Origin: Parablautia intestinalis
GTDB lineage: Bacteria > Bacillota > Clostridia > Lachnospirales > Lachnospiraceae
Assembly (NCBI GenBank): GCA_003612395.1
Contig: RAYQ01000002.1
Location: forward strand, 248,001-312,000
Length of the DNA stretch: 64,000 bases
Direction: 5' to 3'
Shown here: positions 36,122-44,497 of the stretch, piece after piece
Numbering within the stretch: position 1 is the stretch's first letter
Layout of the letters: each line of letters opens with the position of its first letter
Notes under the pieces: generated by a model
Told to the model about the DNA's origin: nothing
The model's input: the letters and a program-made list of their open reading frames with translations, nothing else
The model's database searches: none
Program-made: the position numbers and the translations under genes

Positions 36122-36171
36122 TTGACAAACGTACGAAATCATACTATACTACAAAACGTACGAAATCATAC
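36122..36171 (+). promoter_or_regulatory. Promoter with duplicated operator before the MarR gene
   Basis: Consensus promoter TTGACA-17-TATACT. The 18-base sequence AAACGTACGAAATCATAC occurs twice, first filling the spacer between -35 and -10 and again just after the -10 box, 27 bases apart. Each carries the palindrome CGTACG. Binding of a repressor, most simply the MarR protein itself, would block RNA polymerase. Confidence 0.85.
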
Positions 36172-36182
36172 CATAAGGACGT

Positions 36183-36340
36183 AGGTTTGAAAGTAAATTT
36201 CCAAACTCTTTATAAATAAGCTGGCTCGCGAAACGTGGCAGCGTTTTATTATCATAAAGACAGTGAGCGCTCTGATTGTTGTTTGGGCAGTACCGCAGGC
36301 AAAGCCTGTGATACATGACAACAGGCTTTGCTCACTGTGT
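36183..36340 (+). repeat. Intergenic repeat family A, copy 2
   Basis: Modules: GTTTGAAAGTAAATTTCCAAAC with CTCTTTAT; core GCTGGC-TCGCGAAACGT-GGCAGC; and a long terminal part in which ACAGTGAGC pairs with GCTCACTGT and encloses GCAAAGCCTGT/ACAGGCTTTGC. It forms the leader of the MarR gene and ends next to its AAGGAGG ribosome site. Confidence 0.75.
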
Positions 36341-36353
36341 AAGGAGGCATGAG

Positions 36354-36911
36354 ATGAATCATTACGAAATAGCAGCCATAAACAAAATCAATTACCTGAG
36401 CACCGAAATAGAAGCCTTATATCACCAGGCGTCCTTAAAGCTTGGCATTTCAGACAGTGTTTCCATTGTTCTCTATACAATTTATGACGAAGGTGGGAGC
36501 TGTCTTCTCAGTGATATTTATAAGAAATCCGGTATCAGCAAGCAGACCATAAACTCTGCCGTCCGCGGTCTGGAAGCAGACAAGATTCTCTATCTGGAGC
36601 GGTATACGGGCAGGGCAAAGAGAGCTGTTCTGACCGATAAAGGAAAGGACTTTGCCAGGCAGACGGTGGGAAAGCTTTTTGAAGCCGAGGTGCATGCATT
36701 TGACGAATGGTCAGAGGAAGAAATCAGCGTTTATATTCGACTGATGGAAAAGTATAATCATTGTTTTCGTAAGCAGATTGAGGAGATGGAAGGGAGGAAG
36801 TTTGGAAGTAAATTTCCAGACTCTTTATCGATAACAAACGCTGCCACGCTTCGCGAGACAGCTTATTGTAACAGTATCGCAGGCGGCGCCTGCGATAGGC
36901 AGGGGGTATAA
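36354..36911 (+). CDS. MarR family transcriptional regulator with repeat-derived C-terminus
   Basis: 185-residue protein. Residues 1-147 are a normal MarR winged helix: LLSDIYKKSGISKQTINSAV (recognition helix) and GRAKRAVLTDKGKDFA (wing). From about residue 148 the protein is translated from copy 3 of intergenic repeat A (GSKFPDSLSITNAATLRETA..), so the last 38 residues are not regulator sequence. AAGGAGG lies six bases before the ATG. The MATE gene begins two bases after its stop; the pair is a typical drug-sensing repressor and exporter operon, probably self-regulated through the duplicated operator. Confidence 0.87.
   Translation: MNHYEIAAINKINYLSTEIEALYHQASLKLGISDSVSIVLYTIYDEGGSCLLSDIYKKSGISKQTINSAVRGLEADKILYLERYTGRAKRAVLTDKGKDFARQTVGKLFEAEVHAFDEWSEEEISVYIRLMEKYNHCFRKQIEEMEGRKFGSKFPDSLSITNAATLRETAYCNSIAGGACDRQGV
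36798..36911 (+). repeat. Intergenic repeat family A, copy 3, inside the MarR reading frame
   Basis: Modules: GTTTGGAAGTAAATTTCCAGAC with CTCTTTAT; core GCTGCC-ACGCTTCGCGA-GACAGC (forward, opposite to copies 1 and 2) ending CTTATTGTAA; and TATCGCAGGC-GGC-GCCTGCGATA, a perfect 10-bp stem. The GGCAGGGGG tail gives the ribosome site of the MATE gene. Confidence 0.8.
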
Positions 36912-36913
36912 CT

Positions 36914-38335
36914 ATGAGAACGAATACCATCAGGGGTAAACTGCGGCTTTCAGATCATTTCACATACGGTAGACTGATAAAATTTACTTTTCCTTCTATT
37001 ATTATGATGATATTTACATCGATTTACGGTGTAATTGACGGCTTTTTTGTGTCAAATTTTGCGGGCAAAACCCCTTTTGCGGCAGTCAACCTGATTATGC
37101 CTGTACTCATGATTCTGGGCACGGTTGGTTTTATGTTTGGTACCGGCGGCACAGCCATTGTCGCGAAAACATATGGTGAAGGGGATATAAAAAAGGCAAA
37201 TAGTTATTTTTCCTTGTTTGTATATGTTGTTTTTGGAACGGGGATTTTACTGGCAGCGCTCGGTTTTATTTATATCCGGCCAATTTCTTTGCTGCTTGGC
37301 GCATCCGGAGGACTGCTTTCAAATTGTGTTACCTATGCCAGAATTATCCTTGCCGCTTTGCCGTTTTATGTTTTGCAGGTGATGTTTCAAAGCTTTTTTG
37401 TGGCGGCTGAGAAACCGCAGCTTGGCCTTACCGTAACGATTTTGTCCGGCGTCACTAATATGATATTGGATGCCCTATTGGTAATTCTTCTGCCAAAGGA
37501 ATTGAAATTGGCGGGAGCTGCCATTGCCACGGCCATGAGCCAGGTGGTGGGCGGGATAATCCCTCTTTTTTATTTTTTCAGGAAAAACAGCAGTATTCTT
37601 CGTCTTGGAAAAACAGAATTTAACGGCCGGGCTATTCTCAAGTCCTGCATGAATGGTTCATCGGAGTTTATGAGCAATATCTCCATGAATCTTGTGGGAA
37701 TCCTTTATAATATGCAGCTTATGAAGTATGCGGGGGAAAACGGTGTTGCGGCTTATGGCGTAATGATGTATGTGAGTATGATTTTTTCGGCTGCATTCGT
37801 TGGGTATTCTATTGGGACGGCGCCCATTGTCGGTTACCACGATGGCGCAAAGAATTATGCGGAGTTAAAGAGTCTGCTTTTTAGAAGTTTGATTATGATA
37901 GGCATATTTGGTATTGGTATGGTAATATTGGCCGAATTGCTTGCAGTCCCTCTTGCAGGTATTTTTGTGGGATATGACAGGGAGCTTATGAAACTGACGG
38001 TGTCAGGCTTCCGCATTTTTGCGCTTTCTTTTGTATTTATGGGATTCGCTATTTTTGCATCAGGCTTTTTTACCGCCTTAAATGACGGGGTGACATCCGC
38101 TATTATTTCTTTCCTGCGAACCATGGTTTTTCAGGCTGCGGCAATTATGCTGCTGCCGATGATTTTCGGAATTGGCGGAGTCTGGATTTCCATTGTGGTT
38201 GCGGAAGTTATGGCGGTTGTATTCAGCGCAGGATTCCTCATTGCAAAACGGCAGAAAATTTTCTCAGGCGGCAGGGTGTCTCCTGCTTTACCGGCAGTGG
38301 CAGGCAGGCGCCGAAAGCCTGAACAGCAATACTAA
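36914..38335 (+). CDS. MATE family efflux transporter (MepA-like)
   Basis: 473-residue membrane protein with about 12 helices. GRLIKFTFPSIIMMIFTSIY, YGVIDGFFVSNFAGKTPFAA and MFGTGGTAIVAKTYGEGD match MepA-type MATE exporters. In Staphylococcus mepA is likewise paired with a MarR repressor (mepR). The tail after the last helix is short and basic. AGGGGG from the repeat serves as ribosome site. Confidence 0.92.
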   Translation: MRTNTIRGKLRLSDHFTYGRLIKFTFPSIIMMIFTSIYGVIDGFFVSNFAGKTPFAAVNLIMPVLMILGTVGFMFGTGGTAIVAKTYGEGDIKKANSYFSLFVYVVFGTGILLAALGFIYIRPISLLLGASGGLLSNCVTYARIILAALPFYVLQVMFQSFFVAAEKPQLGLTVTILSGVTNMILDALLVILLPKELKLAGAAIATAMSQVVGGIIPLFYFFRKNSSILRLGKTEFNGRAILKSCMNGSSEFMSNISMNLVGILYNMQLMKYAGENGVAAYGVMMYVSMIFSAAFVGYSIGTAPIVGYHDGAKNYAELKSLLFRSLIMIGIFGIGMVILAELLAVPLAGIFVGYDRELMKLTVSGFRIFALSFVFMGFAIFASGFFTALNDGVTSAIISFLRTMVFQAAAIMLLPMIFGIGGVWISIVVAEVMAVVFSAGFLIAKRQKIFSGGRVSPALPAVAGRRRKPEQQY

Positions 38336-38372
38336 GCAGTTACCTGAAATGCTCTGATATTATATATTTTTA

Positions 38373-38401
38373 TTGCGGTTTACCCGGAACACAGATATAA
38401 T
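38373..38401 (+). promoter_or_regulatory. Promoter of the potABCD operon
   Basis: TTGCGG, 17 bases, perfect TATAAT, about 50 bases before the potA start. Confidence 0.65.
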
Positions 38402-38449
38402 GACTTTAAATGTTCCAGGGATAAATGCGCTTCAAAGGAGTAGGTGGTA

Positions 38450-40027
38450 ATGAAAGAAAAGAAGTTGATTGAGTTCCGCAATATTGTGAAAAGCTTTGAC
38501 GGGCAGATTGTGCTAAAAGGAGTTAATCTCGATATCTATGAAAATGAATTTGTGACGCTCTTAGGACCCAGCGGCTGTGGAAAGACAACGCTGCTGAGAA
38601 TCCTGGGCGGGTTTATAGATGCGGATGAAGGCAAGATTATTTTTAAAGGGGAGGAAGTCAATCATATACCGCCTTACAGGAGAGAGCTGAATACAGTGTT
38701 TCAAAAATATGCGTTATTCCCTCACCTGAATGTATATGAGAATATTGCTTTTGGTCTTAAAATCAATAAGCTCAGCAAGGACGTAATTGATCAGAAGGTT
38801 ATGAAGATGCTTAAGCTGATCGGTCTGGAAGGTTTTGAGGGAAAGAATATTACCCTGCTGTCAGGAGGACAGCAGCAGAGGGTTGCGATTGCAAGAGCTC
38901 TTGTGAACGAGCCCAAGGTTTTGCTGCTGGACGAACCCCTTGCCGCCCTTGACTTAAAGCTGCGCAAGGAGATGCAGTATGAGCTTAAGAGAATTCAGCA
39001 GGAGGTGGGAATTACCTTTATTTTTGTAACCCATGACCAGGAAGAAGCGCTGACTATGTCAGATAAGATTGTGGTTATGAAAAACGGGGAAATTCAGCAG
39101 GTGGGAACGCCCCAGGAGATTTACAATGAGCCGGCCAACCGGTATGTGGCGAACTTTATCGGTGAGAGCAATATCATTCCGGGGGTAATGCTTAAGGATT
39201 ATAAGGTTTGGTTTGACGATATTGCTTTCGAGTGTGTGGACTTTGGTTTTAAGGAAAAAGAACCGGTGGATGTGGTCATCCGTCCGGAAGACATAGACAT
39301 TGTAAGCAGGGAAAACGGGAAGATGACAGGGGAGGTGCTGAGCGTCCTTTTTAAAGGGGTGCATTATGAGGTTATGGTGGAGACCATACCCGGTACCCAG
39401 GTAACCGTTAACATGCAGGTGGTCAAAAGCCATGATGTGATAAGTGCAGATGGAAAAGAAAAGATCAGCGCAACGAACTTTTATGTGGATTTAGAGGATG
39501 TCAAAAAGCTGGATGACAAAGAGGTGGTGGCCCGTTCCAATGCCCAGGCCTGGAACCCGGAGACAGATGATTATATTTCCATTTCCAAAATAGAATTTGA
39601 TGTGAAAGAGGAAGAAGGACAGTATCCGGTTTTGTTTTCCACTTCAGGCGGAACCAGCATAGAGAGGACAATTTTCGTAGTCAATCAGCCTTTTGTGAGC
39701 AACGAAAAGGCAAATGAAGCGGTTATGGCTTTTAATTTCCAGACGACAGTGGAGGAAATTAAGGAGTCCCTGGCTTTAGATACAGATATCAAAACATGGG
39801 CAAACGCCCAGGCCTGGAAGCTCAGCGATGAAAGCCAGAGTGTGGATATCAGCGCATACTATGATTTTGAGCCCCAGAGCGTGACAGAAGGGACTTACCG
39901 GATCACCTTTTCCACAACAGGACGGGTATTTAAAATTCATACCACAGATTATATTAAGGAAGGGCAGGAGGTTGGCCTTACATTCTTCCCGGAAGATATC
40001 CATGTCATGTCTAAGATGGTGTTTTAA
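38450..40027 (+). CDS. potA: Spermidine/putrescine ABC transporter ATPase PotA with inserted repeat domain
   Basis: 525 residues against about 360-380 for usual PotA. Walker [10 protein letters not shown] (39-47), signature LSGGQQQ (137-143), Walker B LLLDEP (158-163), switch His in THDQEEA. The TOBE region starts at [12 protein letters not shown] (274-285) and [15 protein letters not shown], but its last strands ([13 protein letters not shown]) come only at 508-520. Between them lie about 150 extra residues with two similar units, each opening with NAQAW (364 and 452) and ending in a FSTSG/FSTTG strand, suggestive of small beta-sandwich repeats. The start uses AAAGGAG nine bases upstream. 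First gene of the polyamine importer. Confidence 0.92.
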   Translation: MKEKKLIEFRNIVKSFDGQIVLKGVNLDIYENEFVTLLGPSGCGKTTLLRILGGFIDADEGKIIFKGEEVNHIPPYRRELNTVFQKYALFPHLNVYENIAFGLKINKLSKDVIDQKVMKMLKLIGLEGFEGKNITLLSGGQQQRVAIARALVNEPKVLLLDEPLAALDLKLRKEMQYELKRIQQEVGITFIFVTHDQEEALTMSDKIVVMKNGEIQQVGTPQEIYNEPANRYVANFIGESNIIPGVMLKDYKVWFDDIAFECVDFGFKEKEPVDVVIRPEDIDIVSRENGKMTGEVLSVLFKGVHYEVMVETIPGTQVTVNMQVVKSHDVISADGKEKISATNFYVDLEDVKKLDDKEVVARSNAQAWNPETDDYISISKIEFDVKEEEGQYPVLFSTSGGTSIERTIFVVNQPFVSNEKANEAVMAFNFQTTVEEIKESLALDTDIKTWANAQAWKLSDESQSVDISAYYDFEPQSVTEGTYRITFSTTGRVFKIHTTDYIKEGQEVGLTFFPEDIHVMSKMVF

Positions 40028-40037
40028 GTGTGAAAAA

Positions 40038-40080
40038 GAGATGAAATCATCTCTGGAAGAATCGCTTTAGGGCGATTCTT
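40038..40080. repeat. Intergenic repeat family B, copy 3 (without inner module)
   Basis: GAGATGA-AA-TCATCTC followed by TGG and AAGAATCGC/GCGATTCTT with a 6-base loop. It equals copy 2 with the inner 17-bp hairpin removed. It lies between potA and potB and may lower read-through. Confidence 0.7.
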
Positions 40081-40153
40081 CTGAAATTACGCCCGGGCCG
40101 GAAACGGCACAGGGCACAAATTTGCAGATTGAGAAGGGAGCATGGTTATTATA

Positions 40154-40993
40154 ATGAAGAAATTTTCACAAATGGCGATTCCCTATATTGTGTGGTCAGT
40201 CCTGATGCTGGTGCTGCCTATGGCGCTGATTGCGTTTTATTCCATCACGCAGCAGGGGAACAGTATTATTTCCTTTTCCATAACGCTGGAGCATTACATA
40301 AAATTTTTTACCGATGCGGATTTCCTAATTATTCTCTGGCGTTCCCTTTGGATTGCGTTTAAAACCACGATTATCTGTCTTCTGATAGGTTATCCTGTAG
40401 CGTATTATATTTCTCATTGCAAGGAACGGATGCAGAATATTCTGGTGTTTTGCATTACCATGCCCATGTGGATTAATATGCTGGTGAGAACTTATGCTTG
40501 GATTGGGCTTTTGAGCAAGGACGGACTTATGCAGAAGCTCCTTAGCCTTCTTGGACTGGGAAATGCAGAGCTTTTGTACACCGAAGGGGCTGTGCTTCTC
40601 GGAATGGTGTATAACTTTCTTCCGTTTATGATTTTGCAGATAAATACGACTCTTTGTAAGATGGACGATTCCCTTTTGGAGGCATCCGCCGATTTGGGGG
40701 CGGATCCGGTGCAGACCTTTTACCGGGTTACGCTGCCTCTTTCCATTCCGGGCGTTATCAATGGGATCACTCTGGTATTTTTGCCCGCGGTCAGCTCCTT
40801 TTTCATCCCGAAGCTCTTAGGGGGAGGAAAATACTTCCTGATAGGCAATGTGATTGAAAATCAGTTTATCACCGTAGGGGAATGGAACTTTGGCAGTGCC
40901 ATATCCATGATCATAGCGGTGATTATGATGGTTCTTATGATGTGCGTACATAAAGCAGAGGTGCGTAATAACGGCGGAAAGGGGGAGACATAA
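40154..40993 (+). CDS. potB: Spermidine/putrescine ABC transporter permease PotB
   Basis: 279-residue permease with six helices. ITMPMWINMLVRTYAWIGLL and the EAA loop EASADLGADPVQTFYRVTLP are typical of PotB. An ATG four codons earlier is in frame but only one base from GGGAG and part of a repeated leader; the later ATG was preferred. It forms the membrane channel with the PotC half of the next protein. Confidence 0.92.
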   Translation: MKKFSQMAIPYIVWSVLMLVLPMALIAFYSITQQGNSIISFSITLEHYIKFFTDADFLIILWRSLWIAFKTTIICLLIGYPVAYYISHCKERMQNILVFCITMPMWINMLVRTYAWIGLLSKDGLMQKLLSLLGLGNAELLYTEGAVLLGMVYNFLPFMILQINTTLCKMDDSLLEASADLGADPVQTFYRVTLPLSIPGVINGITLVFLPAVSSFFIPKLLGGGKYFLIGNVIENQFITVGEWNFGSAISMIIAVIMMVLMMCVHKAEVRNNGGKGET

Positions 40994-40998
40994 CTGTC

Positions 40999-42888
40999 AT
41001 GAAAAAGAAGAAACGTCCGGTTTTAAAGGCTTTGATGATCTTAATGATTGTCTTTTTTTACCTTCCAATTTTGTATATGATCGTGTTTTCCTTTAATGAC
41101 GGGAAATCCCTGACGGCCTTCACGGGATTTTCCCTTCGCTGGTATCAGCATATGCTGGAAACAGGCGGTATGCTGGAGGCGCTGTATACCACGTTCAGCG
41201 TTGCGGTTATCGCTTCCGTTGTGTCCACTGCCGTTGGAACCTTTACGGCAATAGGGCTTAGCAAATCCAAAAAGATTATACGGGATTTGATGGAGCAGGT
41301 GGATAATCTGCCCATGATGAATCCGGAAATTGTGACGGCCATAGGGCTTATGCTGCTGTTTATTACCTTTCGGGTGGAGAAAGGGTATATGACCATGCTG
41401 CTTTCCCATATTGCCTTCTGCATTCCCTATGTGATCCTTTCCGTCATGCCCAAGATACGATCCCTGGATCCGGATCTTGCGGACGCAGCCATGGATTTGG
41501 GGGCCACGCCCTGGCAGGCCCTTATCAAGGTTATCATACCCCAGATTATGCCGGGAATTGTATCGGGTGGACTGATTGCCTTCACCATGTCAGTGGATGA
41601 TTTTATTATTTCCTATTTCGTTACGGGAGGCGGGGTGAAAAATTTAAGCATTATGGTTTATACCATGAGCAGGAGGATAAACCCCAGCATCAATGCGGCC
41701 TCAACCCTGATGATAGGCATTATCACCATCGTGCTTGTGACGATCAATCTTGTTCCCCTTCTTGCCGCTAAAAAGCAAAAGAGCATGAAAGCCGGGAAAA
41801 AGATTCTGATTCCCGCCGCCGCAGTGTGCGCATGCGCGGCAGGCTGTATTTTGTTTTTCAGATTTGGCGATATGCAGGGAAAAAGGCCCTTTGAAGGGCA
41901 GATACTGCATATCTATAACTGGGGCGAATATACCGGCGAAAATATCATCGGAGACTTTGAGGAATATACCGGCGCGAAAGTCATTATGGAGAATTATGAT
42001 TCCAATGAACAGATGTATATTAAGGTGGCCAATGAAGAACCCTACGATATTCTTGTGCCAAGTGATTATATGATTCAGAGATTAATTGCAGAAGGATATC
42101 TGCAAAAGCTGGATCAATCAAAGCTTAACTGTATGGATAAACTTTCGGATGCGGTGAAAGGTCTTCCTTATGATCCGCAAAATGAGTATTCCATTCCCTA
42201 TTTCTGGGGAACGGTGGGGATTGTGTACGATAAAAATAAGGTAGACTTAGAGAGCCTTGAACAGGAGGGGTATAATATCTTTTTAAATGAAAAATACCAG
42301 GGAGATATTTACCTGTATGATTCCGAGCGCGACAGCTTCATGATGGCGCTGAAAGCCCTGGGATATTCCATGAATACGGAAAATCCGAAGGAGCTAAGCG
42401 AGGCGTATGAATGGCTGGCAGGCTGCGTAAAAACTATGAAACCGGAAATTGTCACAGATGAAATTATCGACAATATGGCTCAGGGCAGAAGAGCGTTAGG
42501 ACTTATGTATTCCGGCGATGCGGCTTACGTGGTATCCGAAAATGAAAATATGGGCTTTTACCTTCCAAAATCAGGGACCAATCTATGGTCGGATGCCATG
42601 GTAATTCCAAGGAATGCCAAAAACCCTGAGCTGGCTCATGCCTTTATCAATTTCGCCTGCGATTATGAGGGTGCCTATGACAATTCCAGTTACGTGGGCT
42701 ATACTTCGGCAAATCAGGAGGTTATGGAGGTTCTGTCCGGCCCCGGAGGGGATTTTGAGGGCATAAACGCTTATATCCCCAGAACCGGCTACGGGTTAGA
42801 TGAGGTTTTTGTTTATAATGAGAAAACCAGAAAAGAGATCAGCAATATGTGGAGCAGGGTGAAGATAGTGGCAAGCAATGCGAATTAA
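40999..42888 (+). CDS. potCD: PotC-PotD fusion: polyamine permease joined to its binding protein
   Basis: 629-residue fusion. Residues 1-260 are a six-helix PotC permease with EAA loop DAAMDLGATPWQALIKVIIP and DDFIISYFVTGGG. A further hydrophobic segment (about 268-288) carries the chain outside, where residues 299-629 form a PotD binding domain: LHIYNWGEYTGENIIGDFE, DILVPSDYMIQRLIAEGYL and YSGDAAYVV. The binding domain is thus tethered to the channel and is not a lipoprotein. Such PotCD fusions are known in several Firmicutes. It starts five bases after potB and completes a PotA-PotB-PotCD importer. Confidence 0.94.
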   Translation: MKKKKRPVLKALMILMIVFFYLPILYMIVFSFNDGKSLTAFTGFSLRWYQHMLETGGMLEALYTTFSVAVIASVVSTAVGTFTAIGLSKSKKIIRDLMEQVDNLPMMNPEIVTAIGLMLLFITFRVEKGYMTMLLSHIAFCIPYVILSVMPKIRSLDPDLADAAMDLGATPWQALIKVIIPQIMPGIVSGGLIAFTMSVDDFIISYFVTGGGVKNLSIMVYTMSRRINPSINAASTLMIGIITIVLVTINLVPLLAAKKQKSMKAGKKILIPAAAVCACAAGCILFFRFGDMQGKRPFEGQILHIYNWGEYTGENIIGDFEEYTGAKVIMENYDSNEQMYIKVANEEPYDILVPSDYMIQRLIAEGYLQKLDQSKLNCMDKLSDAVKGLPYDPQNEYSIPYFWGTVGIVYDKNKVDLESLEQEGYNIFLNEKYQGDIYLYDSERDSFMMALKALGYSMNTENPKELSEAYEWLAGCVKTMKPEIVTDEIIDNMAQGRRALGLMYSGDAAYVVSENENMGFYLPKSGTNLWSDAMVIPRNAKNPELAHAFINFACDYEGAYDNSSYVGYTSANQEVMEVLSGPGGDFEGINAYIPRTGYGLDEVFVYNEKTRKEISNMWSRVKIVASNAN

Positions 42889-43038
42889 GGGCTGTTTATA
42901 GCGGCAGTCGGTTTTGCAAACACAATGTATCACCCCAGTCCTGGCCTGCAGATGAATTGTATGACTGCCGTGTCGATGAAACATGGCTTCAGGTACAGCC
43001 TGTTGACAGCAATACTATTACAATTACAAATTTGCAAC

Positions 43039-43926
43039 CTATCCGTAGTTTTCCTGCATCATCCTTAAAAATTTTTCCGCAGGTTTGGAAAAGATCTGAT
43101 ATTTTTTCCAGATCATGTACATTTCAACTTCTACCTTAGGGGACAGGGGGCGGAAACAGAGCCTGCTGTCACCGGTGGTATTGATAATGCCATCAAGGCA
43201 GACGGCGTATCCCAACCCTTCCTCTACAAGCAAAGAAGCATTAAACAGCAGATTATAGGTCATGATGATATCCAGATCCGACAGGCGGCATTTCATCCAT
43301 CTGGAAAGCTGCCCTTCTTTCTGTTCCTGCTGGGATATCAGTAATGGCTGCCCATACAGATCTTCCGGGGATATGGTTTCTTTACCGGCCAAAGGAGAAT
43401 CCTTCGGCATTAAAACGCCCCAGATATCCTTTGAAGGGAGTTTTAATGCATCATATTTAGTCAAATCCGGTGCCCCGAAAATAATCCCAAAATCAATCAG
43501 CCCCTTATCTAACTGTTCTCTGACAAAGAGGGCATTGCCGCTGGAAATATGGTAATGGATTCCGGGATAAAGCTTTTTCAGCTTTCCGGCAGCCTTTGCC
43601 AGCAGGCGCATTCCGTCTGTCTCTCCGGCGCCGATATATACATCTCCGATAATGATATTGTCGGAGCAGGTAATTTCATTCTCGGTTTTCTTTACCAGGT
43701 CTAAAATTTCTTCAGCTCTCTTGCGGAGAATCATTCCCTCTTCTGTCAGCGTAACCTTGCGGGATCCTTTGGTGCCGCGGATCAGAAGCTGCTTTCCCAG
43801 CTCTTCTTCCAGATTTTTAATCTGTGTGGAAAGAGTAGGCTGGGAGAGATGAAGGGACCCGGCAGCCCGTATAATGCTCTGCTCTCTTGCAATGGCAAGA
43901 AAATATTGAAGTACCCGTATTTCCAT
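43039..43926 (-). CDS. LysR family transcriptional regulator
   Basis: 295-residue regulator. Helix-turn-helix MEIRVLQYFLAIAREQSI with AAGSLHLSQPTLSTQIKNLE; effector domain with IGAGETDGMRLLAKA and YAVCLDGIIN. The start uses GGGGA five bases upstream; an ATG four codons earlier has no ribosome site. It is divergent from the 80-residue helical protein and DUF3737 genes, the common arrangement for a LysR target, and a long inverted repeat lies between. Confidence 0.91.
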   Translation of the reverse strand: MEIRVLQYFLAIAREQSIIRAAGSLHLSQPTLSTQIKNLEEELGKQLLIRGTKGSRKVTLTEEGMILRKRAEEILDLVKKTENEITCSDNIIIGDVYIGAGETDGMRLLAKAAGKLKKLYPGIHYHISSGNALFVREQLDKGLIDFGIIFGAPDLTKYDALKLPSKDIWGVLMPKDSPLAGKETISPEDLYGQPLLISQQEQKEGQLSRWMKCRLSDLDIIMTYNLLFNASLLVEEGLGYAVCLDGIINTTGDSRLCFRPLSPKVEVEMYMIWKKYQIFSKPAEKFLRMMQENYG

Positions 43927-44246
43927 ATTTTTCCCCATTTCTGCGCTGATCTATTGCACAAAGCCATATATGGCTTACAAGTTTGTGGATGCAGCGCAGA
44001 CGCAAACTTGCAGAGGAAAGATTTGAAAAATCTTTCGCTCTTACCCCCATACCGCCCTGGGGCACAAACAATTACCTCCATGCCGGGACGTATATAATTG
44101 CATTTGAAAAATTGCAATTATATTTAAGCTTAGTTTATAACAAATTTCAATAGCTTTCAACTATAAAAGTGAATTATTTATAATTATTTGCTATTATACA
44201 AACAAAGGATTATAGTAGAACTATCAAAAGAATGTGAGGTGGAGAG
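43927..44246. promoter_or_regulatory. Divergent regulatory region with LysR-type inverted repeat and promoter
   Basis: ATATAATTGCA (44092-44102) and TGCAATTATAT (44113-44123) are perfect 11-bp arms ten bases apart, a good candidate for a LysR operator. Other palindromes: AAGCCATATATGGCTT (43961-43976) and CAAGTTTG/CAAACTTG (43978-44010). TTGCTA, 17 bases, TATAGT (44188-44216) is the rightward promoter of the next two genes. Confidence 0.65.
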
Positions 44247-44489
44247 ATGGCAGGTATGGGCAGCAGAGAATCGGTGATACAGAATCTGGAGGATGCCGGA
44301 TGTGAGGCTGGGACAATAAGGGACTTTCTCAAATGGTTCGAGCAGGGGCGGAAGGAAAAGCAGCTGGAAGTGTTGGAATATCAGAGAGAATATCTGCTTG
44401 ACAGAGTACATAAGGATGAAAGACGGATCTCCTGTCTGGACTATCTAATCTATCAGGTTCAGGAAAAGCAGGACGGGAAAGGAGTATAG
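44247..44489 (+). CDS. Small helical protein of unknown function
   Basis: 80-residue protein, almost wholly helical, with charged heptad-like sequence (EQGRKEKQLEVLEYQREYLLDRVHKDERR) that could be a coiled coil. SVIQNLEDAGCEAGTIRDFLKWF starts it. I do not know a family name. GAGGTGGAG is the ribosome site. It shares a promoter with the DUF3737 gene eight bases on, so the two probably act together. Confidence 0.75.
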   Translation: MAGMGSRESVIQNLEDAGCEAGTIRDFLKWFEQGRKEKQLEVLEYQREYLLDRVHKDERRISCLDYLIYQVQEKQDGKGV

Positions 44490-44497
44490 TTAATAAA

